Position numbers and translations under genes: made by a program. Under the pieces are notes generated by a model, which was not told where the DNA came from, made no database searches, and worked only from the letters and a program-made list of their open reading frames with translations. From Chamaecrista fasciculata (taxonomy: Eukaryota > Streptophyta > Magnoliopsida > Fabales > Fabaceae), in contig QANZ01043248.1 in NCBI GenBank assembly GCA_003254925.1, positions 18,252 to 82,251 on the forward strand: a stretch of 64,000 nt of DNA, read 5' to 3'. Of this stretch, positions 11,079 through 21,279 are shown piece by piece. The stretch's first letter is position 1. Every line of letters begins with the position of its first letter.

Positions 11079-11125
11079 ATTCTTGATCAGTTCTTTTTTT
11101 TTTGGGCCAAAATTCTTGATCAGTT
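11079..11125. mobile_element. Micro-insertion 4 with 14-bp flanking repeat; empty site in copy A
   Basis: Direct repeats attcttgatcagtt (11079-11092 and 11112-11125) flank a 19-bp insert (11093-11111) of c, ten T and gggccaaa. Copy A reads attcttgatcagttgaaac without interruption at about 7816-7834. Confidence 0.88.
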
Positions 11126-13008
11126 GAAACTGTTCTTGATTGATTAAATTATCAACTAATTTTCAATTTCTTCTTCTGGATCGGATTAGACATTGATTCC
11201 TAGAAAAATGACACGAATTTGGTTAAAATGTGGGATTAGCTTTTGGCTTTTAGTGAGTGTTTGGAAAACTCGTTTTGCTTAGTAAAGAAAAGGAAATAAA
11301 GCAGCAACACTTCTGTTCCTTTCAATTATAAACCTGAATTCTTTACCTTCTTTCTTCCCATTGACTTGTCCTCTATCTCTTCTCTTCCCATACCAAAACA
11401 ATTCACTTCTTCTCTTACTAAACCTGTTAATCATGATAATGCCATATAATTGATGAAAAACAGAGGGGGTTAAAATTTGTTTGATGGAGTTAATGTTGGT
11501 GCAGATTTGATCACATGATGATGATGCATAAGGGGGATCATGTGTCAGAAAGACCCAGTTGAAATGAGTTCCAACTAACTGGAAAATTTCTGTAAGGTTC
11601 TGGGATTTGGGTTGTGAAAAGTGTTGGACTCTTCCTACATGTGATTCAAGGGAGACAATCATGCCAACTTTGTACTCTCTTACCTTCAAATTATTATGGC
11701 CCTTAATTTTGGTTTTCTCTTCAAAATTACAAAGAGTTAATTTTATAGGGCATGATAAGGGAACAGTGGAAAAGCCAAACCAGACAGGAAAAGTCAGAAA
11801 ATGATAAAAAAAAGACCAAATGCTTCGATTTTTGAACATGACCAACTTTGTACTGTATTATAATATAAAACTTATTAACTAGTTAATCTCTATTTGGTCA
11901 TGTTCTTATTATCTCTAACAACCTACTTTTATTAAGTGACTTCTACACACACGTGTTGCATGCTTCACCTTTCGAATTATATATCATTCTTTTATTGACA
12001 TGGAAGTGCAAATCAACCTCACATGATCATTATGATTAGAATTTTGGGAATTGATATATAGAGTGATCGAGCTCGCATTCCAAAAAGTTCGACTCCACTC
12101 TAGACATAAAAGAAACATCCTGACTCGTGTCTTTTTACAAATAAAAATACTATTAATTAAAAAGAAAGAAAGTAATGAGACATGGAGTTGAGCTGTTGAG
12201 AACTAGTGCTCTCTGTAACATAACCCTATAATTATATGAAGTGTTTAGGTCATAACATGATGATTTCGAACATATATAGGTGACTTCAAAAAGCATTAAT
12301 TAATGATATCAACAAATGAAATCATTGTTGATCGAATAATATAGTTGTTTTGTTAAAATTGAAATTATATGATGCAAGAAATTGCTGATCAATAATAGGG
12401 ATCGGATCGGTGAGAAATTGAGACGACATAAACATAAAGAGAGCGAATACCAAGAGAGGTGAAGCCAAATAGCTTTCAACTTTGTGTCAATGAAGCTGGC
12501 TTTGGAGAAATGTAACTTTCATATAAAGCTTTTCAGAACTCTTTCTGTTTGTTCTTTTCTTTCTCTTCTAGTTTTAGTGGCTGTCTTCTTCTTCACTTAG
12601 ATTCCAACCACGCAACACTATCCTCAAATTATACATCATAACTCATACTCATAACTATGATTCTTTATTTCATTAATTTAACTTGTTGGGACTCTGAGAC
12701 TTCTCACTATTATAATGCAGATGATACCATGATGGTGTTTTTAATTTTACTAACGAACTAATTATTATATTGAGCTTTTTTTGGGCCAGATTAAACATAT
12801 ATATTAGATTGGACAAATACGAAATTAAAGGCCCACAATCATGTTGAGCCTATTAATAAATATTAAACAATATCATGTTTACCAAAGAGAGACAGAGAGG
12901 ACTTTCAAAAACAAAATAGAGAGACATAGAGGGAAGGCCCAGTCTTTTTTGTTTTTGTCCAAATTGCACCCAAAAAGTAGCTTAAAATCTCAGTTGGGTC
13001 TAAACAAC

Positions 13009-13059
13009 TAGCAATCATCAATTTTTTTTTTTTGGTAAAGATAGCAATCATCAATTTTT
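13009..13059. mobile_element. Micro-insertion 5 with about 13-18 bp flanking repeat
   Basis: Direct repeats tagcaatcatcaattttt (13009-13026 and 13042-13059) flank tttttttggtaaaga (13027-13041). The T-run makes the exact edge ambiguous. In reverse the insert reads TCTTTACC plus an A-run. Confidence 0.7.
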
Positions 13060-13080
13060 CTATCTTTATTTTGAACTTTG

Positions 13081-13118
13081 AAGTGTGGATTTATTGACAA
13101 AAAAAAAGTATGGATTTA
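13081..13118. mobile_element. Micro-insertion 6 with 13-bp flanking repeat (one mismatch)
   Basis: aagtgtggattta (13081-13093) and aagtatggattta (13106-13118) flank ttgacaaaaaaa. Confidence 0.6.
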
Positions 13119-13624
13119 GTTAAATTAGTAGTATTTCATATTTCTCTAAAGTTTACTTGTCATTTATGGAATAAAGAGTTTAGTTGTTGATACAAATATA
13201 TTTTTAATAGTGTCTCTTTCACAATTAAAACATACATATCATGAGCTAAAAGTCTTTAGTTTCATCATATCATGTCCCACTTCATAATCACAACTTTTAT
13301 TTTTGTAGCCACATGTTCAATCAAATATAATCTTGAGTCCAACTCCAACTTATGATGTGAAATATTGACAATCTTAGAAAACCATGGACAAAACTTATAT
13401 TATATTTTCTACACCTTTTTACATATATATATAAATTCACTTTTCCAAATTGTTGCAATAATTCATGCTTTAGGAATTTAAAGATCCCATGTGGGTTTAT
13501 CAAATCACTATTGGAAATACATGGGAAGTGAATTATCCTTTGTATTTTTGGTATATTTTAGAAAGATAAAAGAAAAGGTAGAGAAAGAAAGTATAGATCC
13601 TACAAATGTGAGACTTTTATTTTC

Positions 13625-13657
13625 TCTCTCTACCTCTTTTTTTTTTTATCTCTCTAC
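13625..13657. mobile_element. Possible micro-insertion in low-complexity sequence
   Basis: tctctctac occurs on both sides (13625-13633, 13649-13657) of ctc plus a T-run. The CT-rich context makes a chance match quite possible, so this one is marginal. Confidence 0.3.
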
Positions 13658-13746
13658 AAATATAAAAAATGCTCAAAATAAAATGTAGAGAATCCAAATT
13701 CATCATTATTTGTTGAAAATTAAATTTATTTCCTACTTTGATATAC

Positions 13747-13791
13747 ACTTTAATCAGCATTTTTTTTTTTGGCCTGAACTTTAATCAGCAT
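13747..13791. mobile_element. Micro-insertion 7 with 14-bp flanking repeat
   Basis: Direct repeats actttaatcagcat (13747-13760 and 13778-13791) flank ttttttttttggcctga (13761-13777). In reverse the insert reads TCAGGCC plus an A-run, almost the same as the insert at 4804-4822. Confidence 0.8.
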
Positions 13792-14132
13792 CTTTAGGCC
13801 ATAGACTAAAAATTTTAATAACTGTTAACCAACCATTCATAACTATTTCCAACTAAAAAATAAAATCTTGCCATTAAGTGAAAACGTGAATCATGTATCA
13901 ATAGAGAATAGAAGGTGAGAGATGAGATCAAAAGATACCCCTATTTATTTGTTGCTTTGCTATGGGAATAGAAAAGCAACAATAATAATGTAAAGAGGAA
14001 TATCCTTTCTTTAATTAGGTACTCAATAATGGAGGAAATGCTCATTCAAGTTTGACTATATGCGTCCAACCCAACTTGATATTATGTTATTCATTTCAAA
14101 ACTCAAATTCAATTTTAGGTGTGATAACTTGA

Positions 14133-14861
14133 TGGGTGTGTTTGGTATGCTTTGATCTTATACCTGTCATCTTATATACTATGTATCTTGGATGTTTGAC
14201 GTTTGGTAACGTCATGATGTCGTCATACGTCGACATCCAAGATAATACCATGTCATCAGATGACAGCAAAAAGGGTGTAATCTGATGTCTACACAAAAAC
14301 TATGTTATCTCAGATGACAGGGTTTGCAAGAGCATTTTTCAATCAAAGTTCCAATTTTACCCTTTTTGGTTTATTTGTTTTTTTATTAAAACCTACTATA
14401 TATTTGGTTCCTAAATTTATAACTAGTCAACTAATTTGTTAATGAATAATCAAATATATGATTCATTTATCGAATTATTTTAATTGTTAATAATTTAGTC
14501 ATTGGGTCGAATTTAGGGACCAAAAAAGAAATTTAATATAAATTTAGGGATAAATTAATAAGTATAAATTTAGAGATCAAATAATATAAAATCAGTTCAA
14601 ATTTAATAAATAAATCATATATTTATTTTAAAAATATTAATATATGTTTTTAAGATGTTAATAAGGGTAAATATAGAAATTTAAAGAAAATTAATATTAT
14701 TCACAAGAGTACCAAACATATGCATCTTATATATCTGACATCTACTATTTGTCATACAAACATTGATATTATAAATATCAGATATCTTATACTATGGTAT
14801 CACATACCACAACATCTGAGATACTACGATATTTGAGATGACAACGTATCAAACGCACCCT
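14133..14861. mobile_element. hAT-like MITE
   Basis: The left end gggtgtgtttggtatg and the right end, in reverse agggtgcgtttgatacg, form imperfect terminal inverted repeats of the type common in plant hAT non-autonomous elements. Subterminal 'accaaacatatgcatcttatat' text is also mirrored. The interior is AT-rich and non-coding. I could not find a clean 8-bp target duplication, so the superfamily is inferred from the ends alone. Confidence 0.6.
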
Positions 14862-15300
14862 AATATTTTTGTTATTCTATGTTTAGTTATCTAATGATAA
14901 AGTCACAATGATCTAAAATTTGTATTAAAAAATAAAAGTAAAACAAAAATCTTAAATCAAGCTAAAAAGTACAACATTTTTTCTTTTTACTATTTTATAA
15001 AGCATCAAAACCCTGCTTATTTCCTGACTTGCAAAAATCACAGTCTCATTTCGTTAGATCAATCAAACAATAATTACACAATATCCAAATATATATATAT
15101 ACAACTTTTTCAAACATCGTTTTATCATTATTTTTTGGGTCTTTTTGTTTCTTTTGCAAGAGAATTCCGTGCCGAAGAAGCCAAACCTTGCAGAAAAGTG
15201 AAATTTGATAACACAAAACATGGAAAATGCAGAAACGCTTTATGTTTTACTCTGTCTTCCATTGTGATTTCAGGCATCCACACCACACTACCTCCACAAA

Positions 15301-16630
15301 TCATTCCGTATTGGGGAGCCGACCCGTTCCATAATCGGGTCCGGGTCTTTGTGGTTCGTGCCTCCCGGCTATCGCCATCACCGGATAAACAGGTGCACCG
15401 CCGGAATTCGGGACTGCATGATATACCGGCTGCCTCACACCGTCTGGAACCACCCTCACTCCTGCCGCATCGTACGGATGCACCACCCCCATGGGTCTCA
15501 TCCCTCCGCCGTATACTTGACCCGAACCCGGAACGAAATTATGGTACCCCATTGGCACCTGATGATGAGCCGGCATCACTCCCTGGTATGGTTGGGCATA
15601 ATGTACCGGCGGAATCGAAACTTTACCGGGTTGAACCGGAACCGGGGCTGGAATATAGTACATCGGGACGGGTTGTACGGAGTGACCCGGGTAAGTCGGA
15701 TCCGGAGCACTGTAGTGCATCATGGGGTTCCCGGCGCTTCCCATTTGGAAAGCGTCGGATTGATTTTCTTTATTTGTGTCGGTGACCGGAACCGGGTTAT
15801 CGGGTTTGGTTCTGACCGGCGGGAGATTATTAGGGATGGAGGGGACGTTGGGGACGGATGAGGTGGAACCATAGGGGGAAGGGGCAACCGGAGCCGGAGA
15901 ACCGGGATCGGAGCAAGAGACATTGTCGTTGAGGATGGGTCGGGTTTTGGGTCTGGGTTCACGGTCGTCGGAGTTTTCCAATCCGAAGAGATAATCAGGT
16001 ACTTCGGAAATCATGGAGGAGGCTTCGGAGCGGTTTCGCTCTAGGCGGCTGTTAAGGGCGTCGACGAACCAATTCTCGCGATTGGCGGAGCCGTCGAGGA
16101 GGGAGGTGATACTGCTCGCTCTAGAATCTTCTCCCTTCACGAATAGAAAGAGACGGAGCCGAGCAGAGCGAGGGTTTTGATTCTGTGCGACGCGCTCGTA
16201 CTCGTCCATCATATTCTCCACGTCCTCGTCCGTCGTCACGGAGATTAACGCGTCCAGATCCTCATTGGGAAGTTGGTACTTCACTGTTATATTGCTGCTC
16301 CCTGTACCCAATCATAACTGAAATTAGTTACTCACAGTATCACAATAATCACACCACACAACTTAATTTGATGAATTCCAGACAGTACTAACCTGAGAGT
16401 TTTGCAAGCTTGATGAGGAGGCCAGAGAAAGAGACGGAGCGGTGGACGGCGACGATCCGAGTGTCACCGCCGACGTACCGGAGCTGGTTGTCGTGGGGAC
16501 GGGGGATTATCTTGCCGCCGAAGCTGCACATGAACCGGACACGTGGCAGGGGCTCCTGGAATTGCTCCGACCGAGGCGAAGAAGCCACCGAGTCGGCGTC
16601 GTATTCCATCGCCGGATGATGCGACGCCAT
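15301..16630 (-). CDS. PB1-domain (octicosapeptide/Phox/Bem1p) protein, 2 exons
   Basis: Exon 1 is 16630-16393 and exon 2 is 16301-15301, joined in frame to about 412 aa. A PB1 domain spans roughly residues 30-125: VRFMCSFGGKIIPRPHDNQL, then YVGGDTRIVAVHRSVSFSG, then VKYQLPNEDLDALISVTTDED, the acidic OPCA-type stretch. The lysine in GGKI is the usual basic contact. The remaining two thirds is disordered and rich in Pro, Tyr, Gly and Gln (PMYYIPAPVPVQPGK). PB1 domains pair with other PB1 domains to build complexes; this group of plant PB1 proteins has no settled role that I can state. Exon GC content is much higher than the surroundings. A TATATATA element at 16719-16726 lies about 90 bp before the start. 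Confidence 0.9.
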
Positions 16631-16718
16631 TTTCCGGCACCGGCGGCAGACTGGAGACTGGTGATGATGAAGTTACTTTATTCGTACTGGATTCTGTGGT
16701 CATGACTCAGATGGATGT

Positions 16719-16726
16719 ATATATAT
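16719..16726 (-). promoter_or_regulatory. TATA box of the PB1 gene
   Basis: tatatata sits about 90 bp upstream of the ATG at 16630, which leaves room for a short 5' leader. Confidence 0.5.
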
Positions 16727-18862
16727 AAGGGAAGCGATGCGAGAAGTGAAGATGATATTGAATTATACAAATCGATAATGCGTTTGTCTGGTGAGTGATG
16801 ACGCACGGTTAGGTTGGTTTTTCTCTACCAATTTTGTCCAACAAAATTAATTCACTTTCTTTAATTTGCTTAATTATATCTGGATCATAATCACCAATCA
16901 CCAATCGGCAGTGAGCAATATTGATAAAGGGCTGTGAAGTGAAGTGTGAACAATTTTCAAATGCTCTAATTGCCAGTTGAGGAAAAAGGTGAGTAAAAAA
17001 AGTGTAGCCAATCATTAAAGAAGCTTAAATTGTTTAATAATTAATGGGAGATCAAAATAAAATAAACATGTCAACGAATAAGAAACTGGGAATGAGTGGC
17101 TACGAATCACCGTGATGATTGATGAGAAACAATGAGATCATATATGCATGGATCGGTTTGTATATAATATAAAACTTGTGGGCGGCAAACACAAGCGCTA
17201 GTTGTTGTTGTCATCCGAAAAAATTCAATTGTTGAGTTTAGAAATAGAAAGGGGTGGTGGTCCTGAACGAAAGAAATGGTGAGAGATGTAGGGGCAATTA
17301 TGAAATAATAAGATGTGGTGGCCATTCAACTTTGGGGATATATTCAGAAGGAATAGGAATATATATGTGTGAGATTTCAGATTTGGCATTTAAAAGTTGG
17401 GCCACCCCCACACATGTTATTTCAATTCGATCTAAAGGATCAACGGCATTTACATGCACTAATTTTGATGCATAGATAGCTATAACACCAAAGCTTTTGT
17501 CCTCATATGACCCACCCCCTAATCATGCTCTTCTCAAGACAAAAATCATTGGGATAACATTCTTCCCATAGATTTCAAACAAATTTCTCGAAATTAAAAT
17601 ATCAAAACAAATTGAAGATATAAATATATCATGTTTGGAGAATTTGGTATTAATTTAAGACAAACATGGGGAAATCGGGGGATCCAATGATACCATTTCA
17701 TTCATAATGATGGTACAACAACTGTGAATGTGGAGCTTCAATGGACCAAGAGATCAAAATATAGATAATTTAGAGTTTTGTTAAAGTAAAAAAAATTATA
17801 CTAGTCAAAAACTCAGAGTCAGACTACAACTATTAAACACAATATAACAGAGGATAAAAGTATAAAACAACACAAAACAAAAAAGTAACCAATTGAATTA
17901 TATATAGGTATATATTCGATAAAAATTAAAAAATAATACTGTTATATATCATTACTATCACTCTCAGATATAAAGTAGTGAACCAGTGGAGTATTAAAAA
18001 ATGGAAACTATATATGAAGATTAGCGTAAAGATTCGATGCATCACCTAGGTGAAAAATTTGTATAAATCCATACTTGTTGCACCCGATCACAAACAATTT
18101 AAAGAGTATAATATTAATGACATTTTTGTATTTTCTTCATATAGGTTTGTAATATGTAACTTTCGAACGCTCAATTGATCGAAAAAGCTTACATTTGCAA
18201 GCACTTGTCTGCGTGTGTATGTATTTATATTCTCATATATAAAGACTTCCCCACTTGAGCAAATTATGATTCCAGGAATACTACGCGATATTCATAAATC
18301 ATAATTAAAGAACTACTATATTACTTGAGACCTGATTGACCCGGAAATATAAAATAATTAAAGATAAAACAAGGTGTATTCTCACGCTTTATAATTTCTA
18401 ATAAGTATCAACAGAGCTTGAATTTAGGGAAACTTAAAAACTATTTTTTCATAATGTAGTGAAATTCAAATATTATTCATTAAAAAAGATATTTATATTT
18501 AGTGTTCGATAATATATTAAATAGGATTCTCTCCGGTTAAAAAAATATTTACAGAAAACAAATTAAAAAAATCGAGTAAGTTAATTGCGATTAAAAAGAC
18601 GTCTTTGTTTGTGGGCAATTTAACATCACGGACGGTGGGTATAATCATTTTTATAACGAATCATCTCAATGACAGACAAATAAAGCAACCAATCCCATTG
18701 AAAGAGGCTTAAAGCATACTAACAAGTAACAACACATTTCACGTTAATTAATTAATACTAGTTGCAACAATATAAACTTTATTCTCATTTATGATTACGT
18801 ACGAATACTCTAAAAATGACTACTCTGTTTGGCCTCATATGAATTTGTTCATTAAGTGGAAT

Positions 18863-18903
18863 AAACTTCTTTCTATATTTTTTTTGGCCAAACTTCTTTC
18901 TAT
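18863..18903. mobile_element. Micro-insertion 8 with 14-bp flanking repeat
   Basis: Direct repeats aaacttctttctat (18863-18876 and 18890-18903) flank attttttttggcc (18877-18889). In reverse the insert reads GGCC plus an A-run. Confidence 0.8.
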
Positions 18904-19347
18904 TTATTATTAAGCAAGAATCATATTTATTTTTTTGTTCTCTTCAAAGTGTTTCCTATTTTGGGGAAAGTAGGGCGTAGTGTACTATGAGGTGGAATAC
19001 CAACCAGGCAAACACAGCTAGCTTGAAAGCAGAAAGGTGAGATTTCATATCACAGCCCAAAAGAGAAACTCATAAATTTGGACAATCATCTGGGCTTAGA
19101 AGAAAGGGCCCAAATCAGGCCCATATTGCAAACATTTGTTGACAATTTTGCAATACAATTTTTATTTTGATTGGAAGATTCATTTCTCATTAGAAATAAT
19201 ATTTACATATACATTAACTAAAGCCACTGAAAAAAATATATATATCACGGGCCGTAACACACTAACTCATAAAAAGTTGCAATTTTCTTTCGGAATAATA
19301 ACATGTTCAATTGAGATCTTTCTATTGTACTTCAAAATTCAAGTAAA

Positions 19348-19397
19348 AAATCTAACAAAGCCTTTTTGGGCAAAAAAAAATAAATCTAACAAAGCCT
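19348..19397. mobile_element. Micro-insertion 9 with 16-bp flanking repeat
   Basis: Direct repeats aaatctaacaaagcct (19348-19363 and 19382-19397) flank ttttgggcaaaaaaaaat (19364-19381). Confidence 0.8.
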
Positions 19398-19556
19398 AAC
19401 CTTTCCTTTTTTAAAATGGCTACCATTCTAACAAAGTCTCGAGATTCTCAGTTACAGCTTTACTACTAGACAGTGCGTTATGCACTTATGCTTTGCCTGA
19501 AAAGCCAAATTGCAAAAAATTAAATAAGTTCCAAATACTTACCATCAATTTTTTTT

Positions 19557-19840
19557 AGACACTGACACGGACACGGGACACGACACGGACACAGACACAG
19601 CGACACGTTAAACTCTCAAAATTACGCGACACGACACGGCATATATTTATATATATAAATAATTAAATATTCATAATTTTTAATAAAAAATTTAAAAATT
19701 ACAATTTCTATTCATAATATATGTCATATATATTATTATTTTCTCTTGTATGTCATGTTAAAGTTACCAAAAATTAATTTATATTCTAAAATTTATAAAT
19801 ATGTGTCGTGTCGGTGTCGTATGAGTGTCGGACACTGACA
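19557..19840. mobile_element. GACAC-rich inverted-repeat element
   Basis: The left arm (gacactgacacggacacggg onward) and the right arm (reverse complement gacaccgacacgacac) are mirror-like, with an AT-rich centre of about 170 bp. It looks like a non-autonomous DNA transposon. A second small palindrome, cacggagacac...gtgtctccgtg, follows at 19849-19879. The element's exact ends and target duplication are unclear. Confidence 0.5.
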
Positions 19841-21279
19841 CGTGTCTGACACGGAGACACGCCCCATGTGTCTCCGTGTGTTCACCTAAAGAAAAAAGCA
19901 AAAGCTTATGTTCGCTTCCCATGTGTTTAATAGGGAAAATATATTTTAAAGAAAAGACTGACAAAATTCTGTTTAAATTTTGTGATTTAATTATTACCAA
20001 ACCAAACAGAAAATCGACACAAGATGAAATGCTTAAAATTTTGTACTTTCATTTGGTAACTTTTTGTTCAAGAATCTATACTTGCAGCAATTCAGGTAAT
20101 CTTTCTAGCAAGTTGCATTTGATTTCCACATCGTAGCATTTCATCATTATATAAAATTGTTTTTGTGGGGCCTTTCTCTCTTTCTTTCTTTAATCTCTAA
20201 CCATGTTTTAAAAATTCCAGTACTGTGGACTCAAATTCACTGTACGTAATATGGGACGTTACATACGAGAGAGAGACAGACAAGAATGAGAATTAAGCTC
20301 CACTTACAGGCCATGTTTCCCTCATTTTGTATTTCTTTCATTCATTCATGTATTATATATTTCTTCTTTGTTATTTTCAAGGTGTCGTTGAAACATTTCA
20401 AGTCATGCGCATATAGACTTAACTAAATAGTACTTTCTAACAAATTAAGCTGGAGGTATGTGATCGATTTATTTCTCGCTCATCACGGTGTTCATTTCAT
20501 GTTGCTTGTGATTGGTTGTGTATTCTATTGAATTGAAAGTGGTATTCTGAATGGCTGTTAATGTGTCTCTGTCACTTCTGCAGTCTGCACTAAACTTACT
20601 CAATCCTCATCATGTGCGATAACATATTCCACATTATTTTACAGTTTACATTACTTTATTGTTATGTTTGACCTCAGCATGACATTTTAAATTACTAATT
20701 TCAGCTGTTCCCCTATGAATTTTCCCATGCGGCTTTGAGGAAAGTGCTAAATTAATCATTATCATTATCATTATTATAACCCTCAAGTCAAAGGTTCAGT
20801 ACACATTTGGCGAAATTGAATCTGGAGGATGAGTATACTTAAGTTATCACATGCTGATTTAAAGGATCTTAAGAGGTATTTGCTGGAGCAAACAGTGCTC
20901 TAGCTGTATCGCCAACTTCATCTAAAGCTTGAAACTCTACAATCTGCATCTGCTAACAATAGTGTAAGGACATATCTCTTTTTCATATCTTTAAGTTATT
21001 TCTCACTGTCACTGAAATCTTCTTTGACATTGGCTTCTTGAAAAGCTGGTCTTTAATTTAAAGTTCTAAACTAACTTTTCAAAAGTAATAAAACAGTAGT
21101 TCCAAATATTTAGGGAGTATAGTGGCATATAGTCTCTGATCTTTGTGCTAGAAGTGCAAATTTCACTAATTGATATGTATGCAACTGTTATGATTTCTTT
21201 TTCCACATGTGTCTCTTCTCTGTCTAACGTTGGTCGCTAAATATTGAATATGTGCACTGTTGTTATCAGAGCGAAAGTC

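Larger units (their letters stand above)
8027..11344. repeat. Tandem duplication unit 2 (CYCD6-like copy B)
   Basis: This is the second unit, about 3.3 kb. It is longer than unit 1 mainly because of a 127-bp SINE-like insertion (8334-8460), an extra piece of about 40 bp at the 3' end of the gene, a micro-insertion (11093-11111) and small simple-repeat gains. The two gene bodies align exon by exon. Confidence 0.92.
11345..15000. other. AT-rich spacer between the cyclin pair and the PB1 gene
   Basis: I see no convincing coding exons here. The stretch holds four or five micro-insertions (13009-13059, 13081-13118, 13747-13791, possibly 13625-13657), one hAT-like MITE (14133-14861) and the upstream region of cyclin copy B. 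A 188-residue open frame on the minus strand at 11279-11845 straddles the duplication edge and has no recognisable domain. Confidence 0.5.
16731..20800. other. AT-rich intergenic region between the PB1 and ENT genes
   Basis: No coding exon is supported. It holds the PB1 upstream region, two micro-insertions (18863-18903, 19348-19397), one inverted-repeat element (19557-19840) and, near its right end, the likely promoter and leader of the ENT gene. Confidence 0.5.

Noticed and set aside
11279-11845. A 188-codon open frame on the minus strand
   Set aside because: It spans the edge of the cyclin duplication, has no recognisable domain, starts without a convincing context and is rich in chance residues from AT-rich DNA.
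12775-12815. A T-run followed by gggcc, like the micro-insertions
   Set aside because: No flanking direct repeat could be found, so insertion is not supported. The same holds for the T-run plus ggt at 28208-28225 and at 1138-1152.
15135-15861. Open frames of 216 and 170 codons on the plus strand
   Set aside because: They are antisense shadows of the GC-rich PB1 gene exon; the minus-strand protein has a clear domain.
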